Shown in pieces: positions 1 to 13,826 of a DNA stretch of 64,000 nucleotides. The translations under genes and the position numbers were made by a program. Each line of letters opens with the position of its first letter. The first letter of the stretch is position 1. The stretch is taken from the NCBI RefSeq assembly GCF_004193775.1, contig NC_041019.1, forward strand, positions 54,162,957 to 54,226,956, written 5' to 3'. The DNA is from Glycine soja (lineage: Eukaryota; Streptophyta; Magnoliopsida; Fabales; Fabaceae). Under the pieces are notes generated by a model, which saw only the letters and a program-made list of their open reading frames with translations, had not been told where the DNA came from and ran no database searches.

Positions 1-1785
1 ATTAGGTCCATATCAATCACGAATGAAGGCCTAAAAATGCTCTATAACTTCCCTAACTATATTGATAACTAACAAACCACAAGAAAAAAAAAACTAAATA
101 TATAGTCATTAAATAGTTTACAGTTATTGTTTATATCATCATATTGTGATATTCAAGCAACAATTAGCTAATGGTTAAGAAAGCTACAATTAGCTAGCTC
201 ACGGTCATGTACTAAAGCATTGGATATTGAACAACGATATATGCCTTCGTATAGTTGTCTGAGAGTAAATAAACAATCTGTAAAGAATTAGAAAAAAAGA
301 AAAAGGCATTTAAGTAATTTTATGGGTAGCGAATAGTGTGATAATATAAAATCTGTCCTATTAATAAATAGATAAGAGAAAAAATATGGTTAAATTATTC
401 GCAAGTATCCATTAGTTACTTGTTTATAATCCATGGCAAATTTTATCTATGGGTATCCCTCAATACGATTTTTTTTTCCATCTCTATACGCAGCACATTT
501 GGGTAATTGGGTTGAACTTTCGTAGGTTAGGTTCAAAAAGTCTAGTTTGTGCACCAAAAATCTCATTCCCCACCTAATGAGTCAATTATTGATATTATTA
601 TTATTATTTTATATAAAATGTACTCATCTTGACATCCATAATGGCAAACACGTCTTTGATTGGTGTAATATTCTTTGCTAGAAAATCCCATATAATGAAA
701 TCAGAATAACGCACCGTTTCCTTTTGCCGATTTACAAAAAAAAGATGCACAGCTACCTTCATAGTCGTTAACGGCTTTTGACTTGTTTATAGTCTTATTA
801 ACTAGGCCACTTCCTATGATCACACGATTTTGTGCTTTAATATTACTATGTTCACTCGCTATCATTATGTTCAAGAAATGTCTAAGGAGAGGTTATTGCA
901 TCTTGTATTCCTATTATTATATCTTGCACCTCTTATTGAATTTCAAAAAATCTATTTTAGAATGCAAATTTTTACTTTAGAATAAACTTTTCAAAATATA
1001 ATTGAAGGTGCAAGATGTAATAATGAGAGTGCAAAAAACAAATGTTCTAAGAAGAGTAGAAGACTAGGAGTCAAGCAGCCTCGCTTTAAATGGGTTTTAC
1101 TATTACCACGCCCATGTACTTGAACAGCCCATAAAAGCCCACCAAGAGTTTTGATTTATTTTATCAGTTTTTCTTTTACTTTTCGTTAAACATATTCAAG
1201 CAAGTAATTTTTTAAATCAACATACAGACGATATTACTTAATTTTTTTAAAAAAAAAACTTAATTAGATAAAAAAAATAGAGAGTAAAAAATAAAACCAC
1301 AGTCTCACATAAAATAGATTGAGAAAAATTAAAAATTATACTTGAACCTTTTTTCAACACGAAAGTGAAAAAAAAATTGAGAAACATTGATATTATTTTT
1401 GTCAAGTGACTACTAATTTGTCATTTTTTATTTAATATTCAACCAAATATAAATATGTCGGTTGTTGTACTAATTTTCTTTTGACAGCGCATATTTTAAA
1501 TTTAATATCTGACGAAATATAAATATGTTTATATTGTACAAATGTTCTTTTCATACCTCAATTCTCATTCATAAAATTGAAAAAATTAAAATAAGACTTT
1601 CTTATTACATATCTTCATGACAGTGATTAAAGAATTAAAAAAAATAATGTTACCAATACATCTTTATTATAATTTTAATAAAAAAAAGTATTTATTTATT
1701 ATGTCTTTAACCAAGATTCTCCGAATATATATTGCCTGAACGAATATTTTTCATTAATTCCTAATCTATATGTTTATATGATGTG
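1..1785. other. AT-rich intergenic DNA
   Basis: No gene, RNA or clear mobile element is visible. The stretch is A/T-rich with many homopolymer runs. The short open frames here have no domain, signal peptide or codon pattern that would support a gene. Confidence 0.6.
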
Positions 1786-2161
1786 CTAAGGTTATGTTGG
1801 GTAAGATATTTTAATTAATTTTTAATTTTTTTATTAATTAAAAAATTTATTTATCTATTCAATAAATAATTTTTTTTCGTAACATGAAATAATGTTTTTT
1901 AAAATGTTAGTTTCTAATTTCTAACGTTTTTAATTTTTTTTTTATTATTATTCTCAATATATTTACCAAATTTTTTAGTTATTTTATTTAAATAAATTAT
2001 TATTTTATTATTTTTATATCATTTTACTCTTTTCAAGTTATTTCAGCAATTAATTTTATCGAACACTTATAATTTAATAAGCTAATTTTTCTTTTTTTCG
2101 TTACTAACTAATTTTTCAACTTCTAACTAACTTTTCAACTATTTTTATCAACCATAGCTTA
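1786..2161. mobile_element. MITE-like element with degenerate terminal inverted repeats
   Basis: The left end reads TAAGGTTATGTTGGGTAAG and the reverse complement of the right end reads TAAGCTATGGTTGATAAA. This gives imperfect terminal inverted repeats around about 375 bp of very AT-rich, non-coding interior. That is the form of a small non-autonomous DNA transposon. No convincing target-site duplication is visible, so the family and the exact ends are uncertain. Confidence 0.45.
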
Positions 2162-4480
2162 AAATACAAATGTAGGTTCCTTTTTTTCAACATAATATTT
2201 TTACTTCAATTTTTGTTCAACTAAATAAAAATATTGATAATGACCATTAAACCAGGACCAGACCTTTTTAATGGTTTTTGTCAAGAAATTTGTTTCTTTA
2301 TCAATGTTCCTCCCTACCTCTTTTAATCAGGCTTCATTCCATTAACATAACTTTTCTCAATATATATCATGTGCAATAAAGAAGGCGAATGTATTAAAAA
2401 AATAGTGTGCACTGTACAGTTAATTGGAGATTTATGCTAATCGCTATCTAAAATATTTGCAGGGATGGCCACCATCTAGTTAAAGTGCGAAACCAAAGGT
2501 TTACGAGGTGAAAAACAGCTGATACGCAAGAATATTAATTAAAGATGGGGATTGTTAAAGATAAAGCCTCAAAATATAATGGACCACCATAATAGCCAGT
2601 CCCATAATATTTATGCTGCAAATAATTGTGTGGTCCAGTATTTGGTTTGCAATAACTGGTCCTGGTCCTATTTTTTGCTTTACATGTTCATTTGTTTAGG
2701 GGAAAAAAACAAAGGTTTAGAAGGGAGAGTTAATTCTTCTTATTTTACAATCAGGATATTTTACCATCTTCCTATATTAATTTATCGTGAAATTGCAATA
2801 TATATATATATTCAAAGTCAAAATTGAAAATTTGTAATAAATAAATGGTCAATGAGTTGAACCGCAGCACCCCTTCAGTGTGTTCCTTATTTATATAGAT
2901 CATGTCCCATTTACCCTTTTTAAACTTCTGGAGGAAAAAAAAAGTTTGCATATTTAAGTTCTACGAAATCCTCCAGGGGTAATTGCTCTTTAGTGAAATT
3001 AATCAACAAGCTAATGATTAAAAATCATTCTTTCAGCGACTCCCCTCGGGGTAACATGTTAGTTTCAAAGTCATTGCGAATTTGATTAAAAGATTTCAAT
3101 TGGACTCACATCATGATGAAAAAACTAATAAATAATTGGAATGCCGGTGCCTTGATCTTTTATTCTTCAGTGTCTTTTCTCATCAACCAAATGGAACGTT
3201 AGGTAATGGGGGAGGGATTCAATTGTTCAACCTCCATTCCATAGCAGGGGACACATGTAAAAAGCTAGAGAGTTATTATCAACCACCACAAATTTCAAAG
3301 ATTGCTTCATGGGTAGGATTTTAGGATTGGTGGTTATATTATAGTAAACACAATCTTATGATCTAGTTCTTGTTATAATGATGAATATATTAGATGGATC
3401 TAGTAGCTAGCCAACAATCATATGCTAAACTGAAGATAATAACGGCATCACTAATTAGTTGTTGCTTTCTTGAAAATGACTCAATGTTGTTACATACATA
3501 GTTGAGTCTCCAGAATTGGGCCCAGAAAGTCACAAAGCATCCTACTAAATACTAATTAGCAAGGTAAGTCACTTTGAGAATCCAAGGAAAATAGCCTTGC
3601 CATACATATTGTACGTAACATGCCCATGCACATTGACATTAGAAGAACTTAATTAAATCATGGGTCTAAAATGTGTGGTTTTTTTATTATACCAAGTATG
3701 CTAATCTTTTTTTCTTTTTCATGGCCAAATTGCAATTGTTTTTGAGGAAAGTTACCCACTCCTCTTAAATAGTAGCACATGGGGCACGTTCTATTGCTAA
3801 TTCCAGTCATGGCACACCCAAGTACTGGGTCATAATCTCAACCAGATGCGACACCAGTCAAGGAGAATCAGGTTTATAAGACTAATCGTACATGACGCAT
3901 ATAACATGTTGGGCTGCGTTATATGCATTTATAGCTGTTCATCTTTTTTCGTTTCCCATTTGGAATGAAAATTGCAGTTGCCTTGCTGAGTCGAAATGTA
4001 AAGAGTCAAGTACATAAAATAGGAAATAAGTATTAATGCAGTTGTTTTGGTAAGAGGTTCTAGCTAGAGTGAATTTAAGTAAACTAAGGTGTGAGGTTTG
4101 GATTTAAGAGAGTAAGCCTAAAAGTTAAGAATAATGAATCATGAGTTAAAATTTGTGATTGTGTTTGTCTTTTTACTTTTGAGTTTGTGTGTTGATTTCA
4201 TGAGGTCTGAGGTTTAACTTAGGTCAATTTAGTTTCTACAAGTAACAATTAATCGTGACAACTTGACTTATAATTCGTTTGACGAATGCCAAAAATTTGT
4301 ACATGGTGTTCGTCCTATAAGCTAGCCTGGCCTCTATAGAATGATGTACTATACTTATCACTTTATTAATTGTTAACTGATACTTGCCAAATTAGCTAGG
4401 TTATGAACATTTGCTTTCCATACCCATTCACTCCCCTTGAATCACCTAGTTCCCTTTCCTTACAATAAATCACTCCACAT
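2162..4480. other. Intergenic DNA without recognisable genes
   Basis: The region is AT-rich with a few less biased patches, for example around 3,130-3,320. The largest open frames (2,552-2,827 and 3,136-3,324) resemble no family I know and have no coding signature. Nothing further can be supported. Confidence 0.5.
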
Positions 4481-4499
4481 CATTCTTACCATCATAAAC

Positions 4500-4900
4500 T
4501 ATATCTTCATCACAAGCATACATATAACTTTTAGAATATGAATTAGATTCTAATTCAATCCTACAAAATCGACTTACAAAATGAGTGTTACTCTCATTTC
4601 TACATATTATTTTTGTCATATCACTAAATAATGTAGGATACTTAACATAGTTCCTCATGGCAAGGAATGAACATCTTGAGTGTAAAATTTACATAACTAT
4701 ACATTTGCAAGTGGTCCAACAACGGATTCTTTGATAAACTAACAATAATAGTTAGAATAGATTTAATACCAATTTAAGAATGTAAGCTTATATCTAATTT
4801 AATCCTATAAAAGTCACTTGTAAGATGAAGTTATTTTTACTTATATACACTATTTTCACTATATCATTAGTTGATGTCGAATCTCCAACAATAATAACAG
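4500..4900 (+). repeat. Two diverged copies of a short dispersed-repeat motif
   Basis: Around 4,530-4,650 and again around 4,790-4,890 the sequence runs through the same order of short motifs: 'aattcaatcctacaaaatcg' versus 'aatttaatcctataaaagtc', then 'cttacaaaatgag' versus 'cttgtaagatgaag', then a T-rich stretch and 'atatcactaa' versus 'atatcattag'. The second copy ends just before the copia integrase relic. It may be part of the decayed element or a separate repeat; this is inference. Confidence 0.35.
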
Positions 4901-4959
4901 AAAAGAACAAATATCTTTCTAAAATTATGTACACATTGTTTGGCCAAAATGCAACAGAG

Positions 4960-5560
4960 TTTGTTTCCACTTCAAGGCACCCACATAAAAGACCCTATGT
5001 TTTATATTTGATGCTTTATGATGTTTTTGGTTCAATAACTGCTGGAACTCATGGAGGTGCAAGGTGCTTTCTTACGTTTATTGATGACCATTCTAGGAAG
5101 GTTTTGGCATGCATATGTACTCAAAACAAAAGATCAAATAATCTTTGTGGGATTCAAAAGTTTCATTCTAGTGTTGAGTGAGAAACTGATAGAAAGTTTA
5201 TTGATGTGTGTTCACACTAATAACGAAGGAGAATATATGGGAACTTTCAGAATTACTACATGAGTAATGGAATCTGACATAAACAATTTGTTCCAAAACT
5301 CCTCATTACAACAGAATGATTGAATAAAGTTTATCTCATGCTAAGTTATCCAAGAGTTTTTTACTCACAATTGATTTCATCAACTTATCCCTTCAACTCC
5401 GTTGAATGGTGACATTCCAAGCAAGTTTCAAATTGGAAAGATCCATACCATGCTAAATTTCATCTCCTGGTCACACTCTGGTATTAGGATTGTGTGATTC
5501 ATCTACAAATCCTATAAAAACAAATCCCTTTGCACAAGATGATACTAGGGGCGACAAAAT
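4960..5560 (+). pseudogene. Ty1/copia retrotransposon integrase relic, frameshifted
   Basis: The translation from about 5,020 reads DVFGSITAGTHGGARCFLTF and continues IDDHSRKV, which matches the start of the copia integrase core (D-x-x-G-P-I ... F-I-D-D-x-S-R-K-V). The match then passes into the next frame (LKTKDQI ... NNEGEYMG) across a frameshift near 5,105. The second catalytic aspartate, normally in a TDNGGEY motif, reads Asn (HTNNEGEY). Further downstream, fragments such as LSYAKLSKSF still recall the integrase region but carry stops. No protease, reverse transcriptase or paired LTRs are seen nearby. This is a dead fragment of a retroelement polyprotein. Confidence 0.8.
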
Positions 5561-8500
5561 ACGTATAATCGGATAAGCTAGTTTGATTAGCCCAAAAACA
5601 TTGTTTTAATTTGAGTTGGCCCATGATGAAGGAGATCAACTTGTTGGCCTTATTTATTTCTTGATTATTCTTTTATCATTAATAAAATCACGAATGAGAA
5701 ATTTTAATGCTGATCGAGGATTTAAGGTTAATGGTTATAATATTAAATTCTGTTTTAAATTTTTAGCACTTACTTATTGTTACAATTAATGCATTCTATT
5801 TTATTTACATTATTATGTATTATATTTTTCTTTTTTTTATAATACAAATGAAATCATATATATTTTTTCTTTTAGTTTATAATTTAGGAGTTGCTGAACA
5901 AATTAGGTCTTTATTTAAGAACTCGTGAATTATAAACTAATTAACTCATGAATTGTAGACCAACAAAGGTGGTACTACTGAATTCAGAGACTAATTATGT
6001 CTTTATTATTAGTTTTCCAGAACAACAATTAAATAGAAAGACCTAATTAAAAAATAAATACTATTTCAAAGGCCTAATTGGAGAAGGAAAAAAAATAGGT
6101 CAAGGACCTAACTAAATACCCACATTTATAAACTCTCATTTAGAAACTCTCTTTTATTAACTTGTTATGTAAAAGTTACTGAATAGACAATTTTTTACAC
6201 GTGCTATGTTTTTTTAAAGGATTAACATATATTCTAATCACCAATCAATGTTTCAATTACATGGCACAAAAATTATTTTAACTTAATCAACAATCTTAAA
6301 TTCAACTCTTAAATATATAATTGATGAAGTACTCGAAAAAAAAATTGTTACCTATAACAATTTTATTTAGCTCGAATAAGATTATTTTCTATATAAAATA
6401 TATGTGATTTTTTTTATAAAAAAATAGTTTATTGTTTATACACGGAGTTAAATGTTAAAATGTCTTACTAATATGCCTGATTAGGATGAAAATAGAAAGA
6501 AAAAAAAGTACATAAATTAAATAATGGAAAAAAAAGTATTTTATTTCTTTGTGTGTGTGATTATTTTTTTTAATATATCATGTATTTTGAATAGTTTTTT
6601 TTGTATTACAGAAACCATATTTTATGTTATTTTTATTTTATTTAAAAATATTTATCTGATTTTATAAATATATATTTGACTTTCCACTCATTGTTTTAGT
6701 CAATAAAAAGAGAATATGCAATACCCAAAGGCCCAAATCTAATGGACCTACAAGTGATATGGACTTAAATAATTCAGAATTAGAATATTATATTAAAAAT
6801 AATAATTTAAATATTATCCTATTCAAATATACAATTCCTTATTAATTAGTATTATGCATGCATGTGTATCTCGAGAAATAATATTATACTTATTTAATAT
6901 TGTAAATCCTTAAATAAAAAGATTATCGTTAATCAGTTTTATGCAAAATGAGTAAATTTTTTTTTCAAACTATATAAAAATATTAATATACCAATTTAAT
7001 TGATATTACAATAAAAAAATATTTAAACAAATGAAGCCATACAAATAAAAATAATATCATACATCAAAAGAATATACGTATACAAGGTACAAATATAGTT
7101 ATTAATTTATTATACGAATTCTTATTAAAAAAAACTTACTATACGAATTTAATATAAAAAAAATGGCACGATATGAGAAATGATGGTTGGGTTGAATTCG
7201 TACAGAATTACTTACCGAAGTCGCGTCCGATTGAAATACTGTCGCAGTAGCCTGCAGAGGTACAGAAGTTCAATTACGAGGAAAAAATAATAAAGAAAAA
7301 TTTAAATTAAGGAGAAATATTGGTGACTTTAAAATATAAATATTTAATTAATATTTATCTAAAACATTTTTGTTAATTAAATTAATAATAAGACTGTATT
7401 AAATAAAAACTTCTTAAATTAGAGTATAAGTGTTAATGGATACATCATGAGAGTAGCTACTTTTACAATACAAAATACAACTATACATTTATTTTCGTAA
7501 CATTTTTATTCATTAGTTTTACTTTGATTAATAAAAAATGGTTAAAAATAAAGTTAAAATTAAAATTATTCACACGTATAGTAAGACTCAATTATAATAG
7601 AGAAATAATATTTTAACTTTTCTTATTTATGTATGATGTATTTAATTTTTAAAGAAATCATGAATATCCTGATACTATGTATGTTTAGTTTTTGTTTTTT
7701 ACAAAGATATACTTAGTTTTAAAAGCAAAAAAAAATAATGATATAAAAGAATAAAAATATGTTTTAATCTTTAAATTTAAAGTATAGAAATAATAATATA
7801 TCATTATTCTTTTAAATACTAGACATCAGTTTATGTTTGACTCTTTTCTGCATTGTTTGTTGTTACTAGTGCTTATATGTCAAACGTGACATTTCTATAT
7901 ACAAAGCATCTTATTGAAATGATTCTTTATTTAATTGTAAATGTGTGAATTAAGTTACTCCAATTGTCAATCTGAATTGATTTGCGTACTCACCAGGTTC
8001 GTGCCTAACTAAGCCTATTTAGCTAATAAATGTGAGTGTTTGAAATTTGAAAAATGCACTGTATGGGCACGTGCAAGCTGGAATATAACATGGCCAAAAA
8101 GGGTAGTAGATTATTGGTAAGCATTAGAATTAAAATAATGATAAAGTTTAGCAGTTAGAAGAGGTAATTTCATGTAATCATGTAATAGAGGAATTAGAGG
8201 GTCATATCATCTTGGCACAGTGTAATTTTTTAGGTAGGGACAGAAAGTTGCCTATCAACTCACTGTGCATGGAGTTAACCTAAGATCTATTTGATTGATC
8301 CAAAAGAAGTTAACTCCCATATTAAGCAACACTGCATTATTAAGATAAGCGCATTTCACCATATATAATTTGATTAATATGCATTATCTTCTTAATCCTC
8401 AACCAAAAGCAAAAGGAGAAAATTATCCTATGATAAGGATGTCTCAATATGCGGATTTTGGACGTGATGGACAAATTAAACTCCACTATTATCATAAAGA

Positions 8501-9580
8501 AAAATATGCCCCGAAATGACAGGTTTTAAATTTAGTTCAAAGGGAATGTTAATAGTTTTTTTTACCCAGGTGGAAATGCCAACGTTTCTATAATATGAAT
8601 AAAGACAAGGACCCTAAGGAACGGACTTGCACACCTTCAACCTTATCATTGATCTTGGAGTTTAAATCAAGGGAGAATTATAACAAGATTATATTCACGC
8701 TTTCATCTAATCATCTATGTATATAGACATACATAGAAAGTTTACTCAAACAAATTAATCCGAAAAATGATAGTAATTAATTAATTTAATAAAAATAATT
8801 GATAATATAAAAAAATCTGTCATCTAAATTGGGACACTGTTATTCAATCATTATTTGCATATAATTAAAAAATATTATATTTTATAATAATTATTTTGAA
8901 ATATATGTGTAATCTGAATTCTAAATAACTAATTATACAGAAATTTTACATCCATCAACAATTTTTTCAAATTCAAATCATAATCATTTACTGTTTTATT
9001 TAAGTAAACTAATACAAACGTCGACTAAAAACCGTAGATATATTTTCATTTCGTAGTAGCTATAAAAGTTATAAAGTTTTATTCTTCCTTAAATAGAAAA
9101 ATTATCAACAAAGCTAAGAGCCACTAGAATAAGAATTGCATATATAGTGATGGGGAATTTAAAACTATAGTTACTAGTCATATGATCACCTGTCATATAC
9201 ATTTAAACATAATTTATTGGTGTATAATATTTTTAATTTTTAGCAATACTTGCAATCTTGATTTATGTGGTAATTATCTTATCACAATGATCCCAAGAAA
9301 TCGAATTCAAGTCTGATACACACAAAAAAGAAATCGAAGTTTTTATGTGATACATCACACACACAAATACATGTACATAGTTCAAGACTTATCCTAGGTA
9401 CAGCAAAGGTCCTAATTAAATTCTTATTTGGTCCATAGATAGTCATGTCGGTCATTCCTTAACCTAACATCTCAACAATTGAGATATTGAACATCATTCA
9501 GGTCGAATGCCAACATGAATATCATATGCAAAAAGTCATGCATTCCCAAGATTAGATTCCACATTACAAGTCATGAGATT
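5561..9580. other. AT-rich intergenic DNA
   Basis: No coding region is supported. At about 5,548 the sequence 'taggggcgacaaaatacg' resembles the end of hAT-type non-autonomous elements (TAGAGGTGGCAAAA-like), but no partner end was found. The remainder is homopolymer-rich DNA. Confidence 0.5.
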
Positions 9581-9955
9581 TCTTTGACATACGTAAAACC
9601 CTTTTGCGCTCAAAAGGTGACATGCAAACGACCATAAGATGGACAAAATAATCAAATTATTTATTCAATCCCGTCACCCTACTTCTCTTCATTTGTTTTG
9701 TTTCAACATTAAACAAGAGTTGAGGCATATCAACATGAATCAAGTATTACTTTTTTCTACATATTTTAAGTCTTCGACATACACAAAATATTTTTGCGCT
9801 CAAAAGGTAAGGTGCAAGTGACTATAAGATGGACAAAATGACCAAATCACTCATTCAATCACTTCTCTTCACTTGTTTATTTCAACATTTAACAAGAGTT
9901 AATATATGTCAATGTGAAATAAATATTACATTCTTCTTTCTATTTTAAGTTTCTA
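9581..9955 (+). repeat. Tandem duplication, two units of about 190 bp
   Basis: Unit 1 (9,581-9,770) and unit 2 (9,771 to about 9,955) share the same order of motifs: 'tcttTgacatac', 'tttttgcgctcaaaaggt', 'ataagatggacaaaat', 'tcattcaatc', 'acttctcttca', 'caagagtt' and 'attttaagt'. The units differ by scattered substitutions and small indels, so the duplication is old. No open frame is conserved between them. Confidence 0.8.
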
Positions 9956-12900
9956 ACATGGTGAGAGAATCATTGATCCATGTTATATACATCAGTGTTT
10001 AAACTTTCATCCACACATCTCAAAATTAGATCACAAAAATAACTTTTAATGCATCTTGATGTAAAAATTTGATCAAATGTGAATCACATATGCTAATCCA
10101 AACTTGCAGCTAATTTTTTCTAAACACACTCTTTATATATATTCCTCCCAAACATTTTTAGCTGATATATATTCTCTCCATTATAATACTAAAACTCTGT
10201 TGTAATTCTTACAAACTTGAACGCTAAATTAAGTATTTGCAGTTAACCATCACCATGGATGATAGTCTCTCTATCGTAAACAACATCAACTCTACATTAT
10301 CAACTTCCTAACATCAACGTGCTCAGTTTCCCGAAGAACATATGTCTGTGTGCTCATATAAAAAAAAATGCCATCATATTTCTATATCTGTTAATAGCAT
10401 GATTAATCTTTTATATATTGGATAAGAAAAGATTTTAAGAAACAATTAAAAAAGAAATACAAACTATTAAATGATATCGTTTGTAAGAGACTTAAATGAT
10501 TTTTTATGTGGAACATATGAAACATGCCATTTTAATTAAAGTTTTTTTATAAATAAAATGTATTGACTTAAAGAGTTTTTTTTTTTTAAATAATAACAAT
10601 TGTCCGACTCAATTTTCGATAGGGTATTTATTTCCCTCGTCTATATTTTTTTAAGAAATCGAAAACTTAACTGAGAAATATAGCATATATTTTCCTTTGG
10701 ATTATTTCTTCAATATTTTTTTTTATTATTGTGACAAGATATTATCGTATTAAAAAACAGTTGGACCAAAATTTTCTCCATTCAAAAGCCCAATTCACAA
10801 AAATAATCAGTATTTTATCATATGTTTATTTTTTATTTTAAGTAGATATATTTTTATTGATTATTATAAAAATCATAGTTTATTCTCAACATATTAAGAA
10901 GAAAGAATTTTTTCACGATTTCTTTCACAAAATATTAAAAAGTAAAAGTAGAAAGAAAATAACTTAATGATTTTATAATTATTAATAAAGATGTATCAAC
11001 AAAGAAATATAAAAAAAAAAGTCAAATTCTTCTGAATTTCAGATAAGGTATTCATCCACATTCAACTAATGAAAATAAATACGAGAATTCCGGACAACAT
11101 CGCCTGTCCAACCAATCCAATCAAATATCGTGTCTTGGAGTGCTATTAAAGAAACCCAATTAGGTCAGGTTCGTGTCAATGCAAAAATCGCAATCACCTG
11201 CAAATTAACTGGAGGTACAGTTATGTTTGTGTATGCAATACTTCTTTCTGCTTTTATTTCCAAAGAAAAAAAATATCTATACGTGCTTTTATATTATATA
11301 AAATTGTGCCAAGATCTAACTCACTCAGCAAATGATGAATATATATATATAAAAGGAACTAATTTTCTAAGATATGGAAATGTAGTTATTTCAGATTAGA
11401 GCTAAAAGAGTTTTAAAATGTTTTTATTTTAGAAGTAACAAAATTTTCTTTCTTGATTCATACATTAATGCCTATTATCATATTGAAATTTGTAAAAATG
11501 TTTTTATTATAACTTTAAACTAAACATAGGCATAGTTCTCTATTGTCTATACATTATATTAGCAAATACATAAATTAAACAGTATCTTTATTAATCTTAA
11601 TATGAATTAAGTAACTAAAAAAATATTTATTGTAATCATGGCGTGTTGAACTGATTTGGATTCAATGATCTGAAAGAAACTAATTTTCCCACAGTAGTTA
11701 ACTGTTTATGCTTGGCCGGGAAAAATTGGCAAAACCCCTCAACTCATACTTTGAACCAGACTCCCTGTTTTTAAGGGGCAATTAAGGGTATAGAATCAAC
11801 CCATAACTTGTTTATTAACTTGTTAATTTGTATAAATTTATAAGTTTACTTACCCTTTATGAGTTAACTGATGCATAATTTTTTTTAGTATACTCTTTGT
11901 AGACTTGATAAACTATAAACAAATTTAAACACAAGTCATTTTAGGTGGTTCTCTGTATGTTTGATATTCAATATATCTTGATTTGATGAGTTAAATAAAA
12001 AAAATTCACTTTTAATAGTATCAAATCCTTGTTATTTAATAACATCAAACTCTTAATAAAAATGTTGTACCACTCTTATAAAATTTATAAATTATTATCT
12101 AATAGTGATATATTACTAGATTTATTATTATTTAAATATTATATAATTTGTGATTTACTATTATATTATTAAAATTGTAATTAATATATTATTTATAAAT
12201 ATTTTATTATTATTTTTATATAAAATAAACTCTTACAAATCAATAAATTAAGTCCAAAATCAAATTTATAAAACTCTCTGATAAGTTTACATAAACTTTG
12301 AACTTTGATAACCTTAGTTAGCAGCACCAAGGGCAACCCCTCAAGGCCCCACCCCCCACCAAAACAAGATTACTGACTTCATCACTAACCAAAAACCAAA
12401 ATAAACCACGTAGTGGGCCCACACACAAAATAATAATGAATTAATACAGTGGTCAGTGATGCAAAACAAACACACCCATAGAGTAAAAGTGTGGAAGACG
12501 AGATAGTACTACTTGACCTTTCTTTCTCTTTCTCTCGTCACTGGTCAGCCTCTTTATTATTTATTTCAATATTTTACTAAATATAATTTTTTATTAAGAG
12601 TCCTGCCAAACCGTATAAGTTGGTTAAGAAATTAAAACAAAATTAATCTGTAAGTCATAAATCATTAAAAAAAAATCAATTATAATAAAAAAAATTATCT
12701 TTCAATAAAAATATTTTTACTCTAAATTTTTTAACTAATATTTTTAGGATCCTGATTAACATAATTTTTTAAATATTAAAGACACCTACCTTTTTTAAAA
12801 GGAAAACTACCCCCAAATATTTCCCAAACAACAAAATCTTTTCGGCTACCCAATAGTAACAACATCATGGACAGTAATTAGATTACACGAGATTAATTAA

Positions 12901-13826
12901 TTAATTTTAAATTAGCATTGAAGTCTTGCACGAGGAATGAATGTAAGTGATGTAACATGTTATAGATTAAAGACAATAATTAAAAGCATAATTAAAGTTT
13001 CTTTTGGATTCATTAGCCACATGGATTGTTTCCCGTAATAAATATATAGTATTATTTTCCCCTGAACTAATAAACTATACCCTTATCTAAACACACTCAG
13101 ATTACCAAAAGCTTACCGTTTTAATACACATTCTAATAGAATATGATTATGATTTTGTCTAACCTTTACGCCTGTTCTATCAGATACATTTCTCCATGAA
13201 TAAAGCGCATGGCAGCATACACAGCAGCACACACAGCAGCACACACCCATAGGAATAGAACAGAACCAGTATTTCACCAGCTCCCATTATTTATTTGATA
13301 AAACCCCATAAACAGCAACACTTTCTGCCTCTTTCTCTCCAACACGAGATACAAAGAGAAAGAAAAAAAAAACCATTATTATTAATTATTCCATGTCTTA
13401 CGGGGGAGAAAGTGAGAAATCACAGGAATTAAGAACCAAATAATTAACAAAACCTGCATGCCAAGTCCACTGTTCACACCACTCAAACAACCGTGCAGGA
13501 AGCAGATGAAAAAGAAAATCTCGCCATAGATAAACAAACATATACACATTCATAACAAGTAGTAACAACTAACTCCCCAATTAATTCAGAACAATACCAT
13601 TAAAAGCATAAAAATCAAAATAAATTTCCCTTTTGGATATATCATTCTCTCCAATTAAGCTGATAGATCATCCATCATCTTGGTCTCATTCACAATATAA
13701 AAACTAAACAATTAAAAACAAAAAAAGAAAAGAAATTAAAAACTACTAATTAATTAACCAGTAGTAGCAGCAGCATCATCATCATTAACCTATCTATCAC
13801 ATTATTCTTCTTCTCTTCCCCTTAGA
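9956..13826. other. Intergenic DNA downstream of the ZHD gene
   Basis: Mostly AT-rich with no gene supported. The open frame at 11,130-11,399 has no recognisable domain. A less AT-biased patch at about 12,300-12,500 contains the perfect palindrome GTGGGCCCAC at 12,413-12,422, which matches TCP-factor consensus sites, but no gene start is recognised beside it. Near 13,210-13,250 there is a small imperfect 'cagcagcacacac' repeat. The last few hundred bases probably include the 3' UTR of the minus-strand gene. Confidence 0.5.

Noticed and set aside
2324..2340. Resemblance of 'tcaggcttcattcca' to the 3' part of miR166
   Set aside because: The 5' half of the miRNA does not match and no complementary star arm able to form a precursor hairpin is visible nearby.
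4825..5181. 118-residue open frame as an independent gene
   Set aside because: Its C-terminal part is the frameshifted copia integrase relic; the N-terminal part is an accidental extension.
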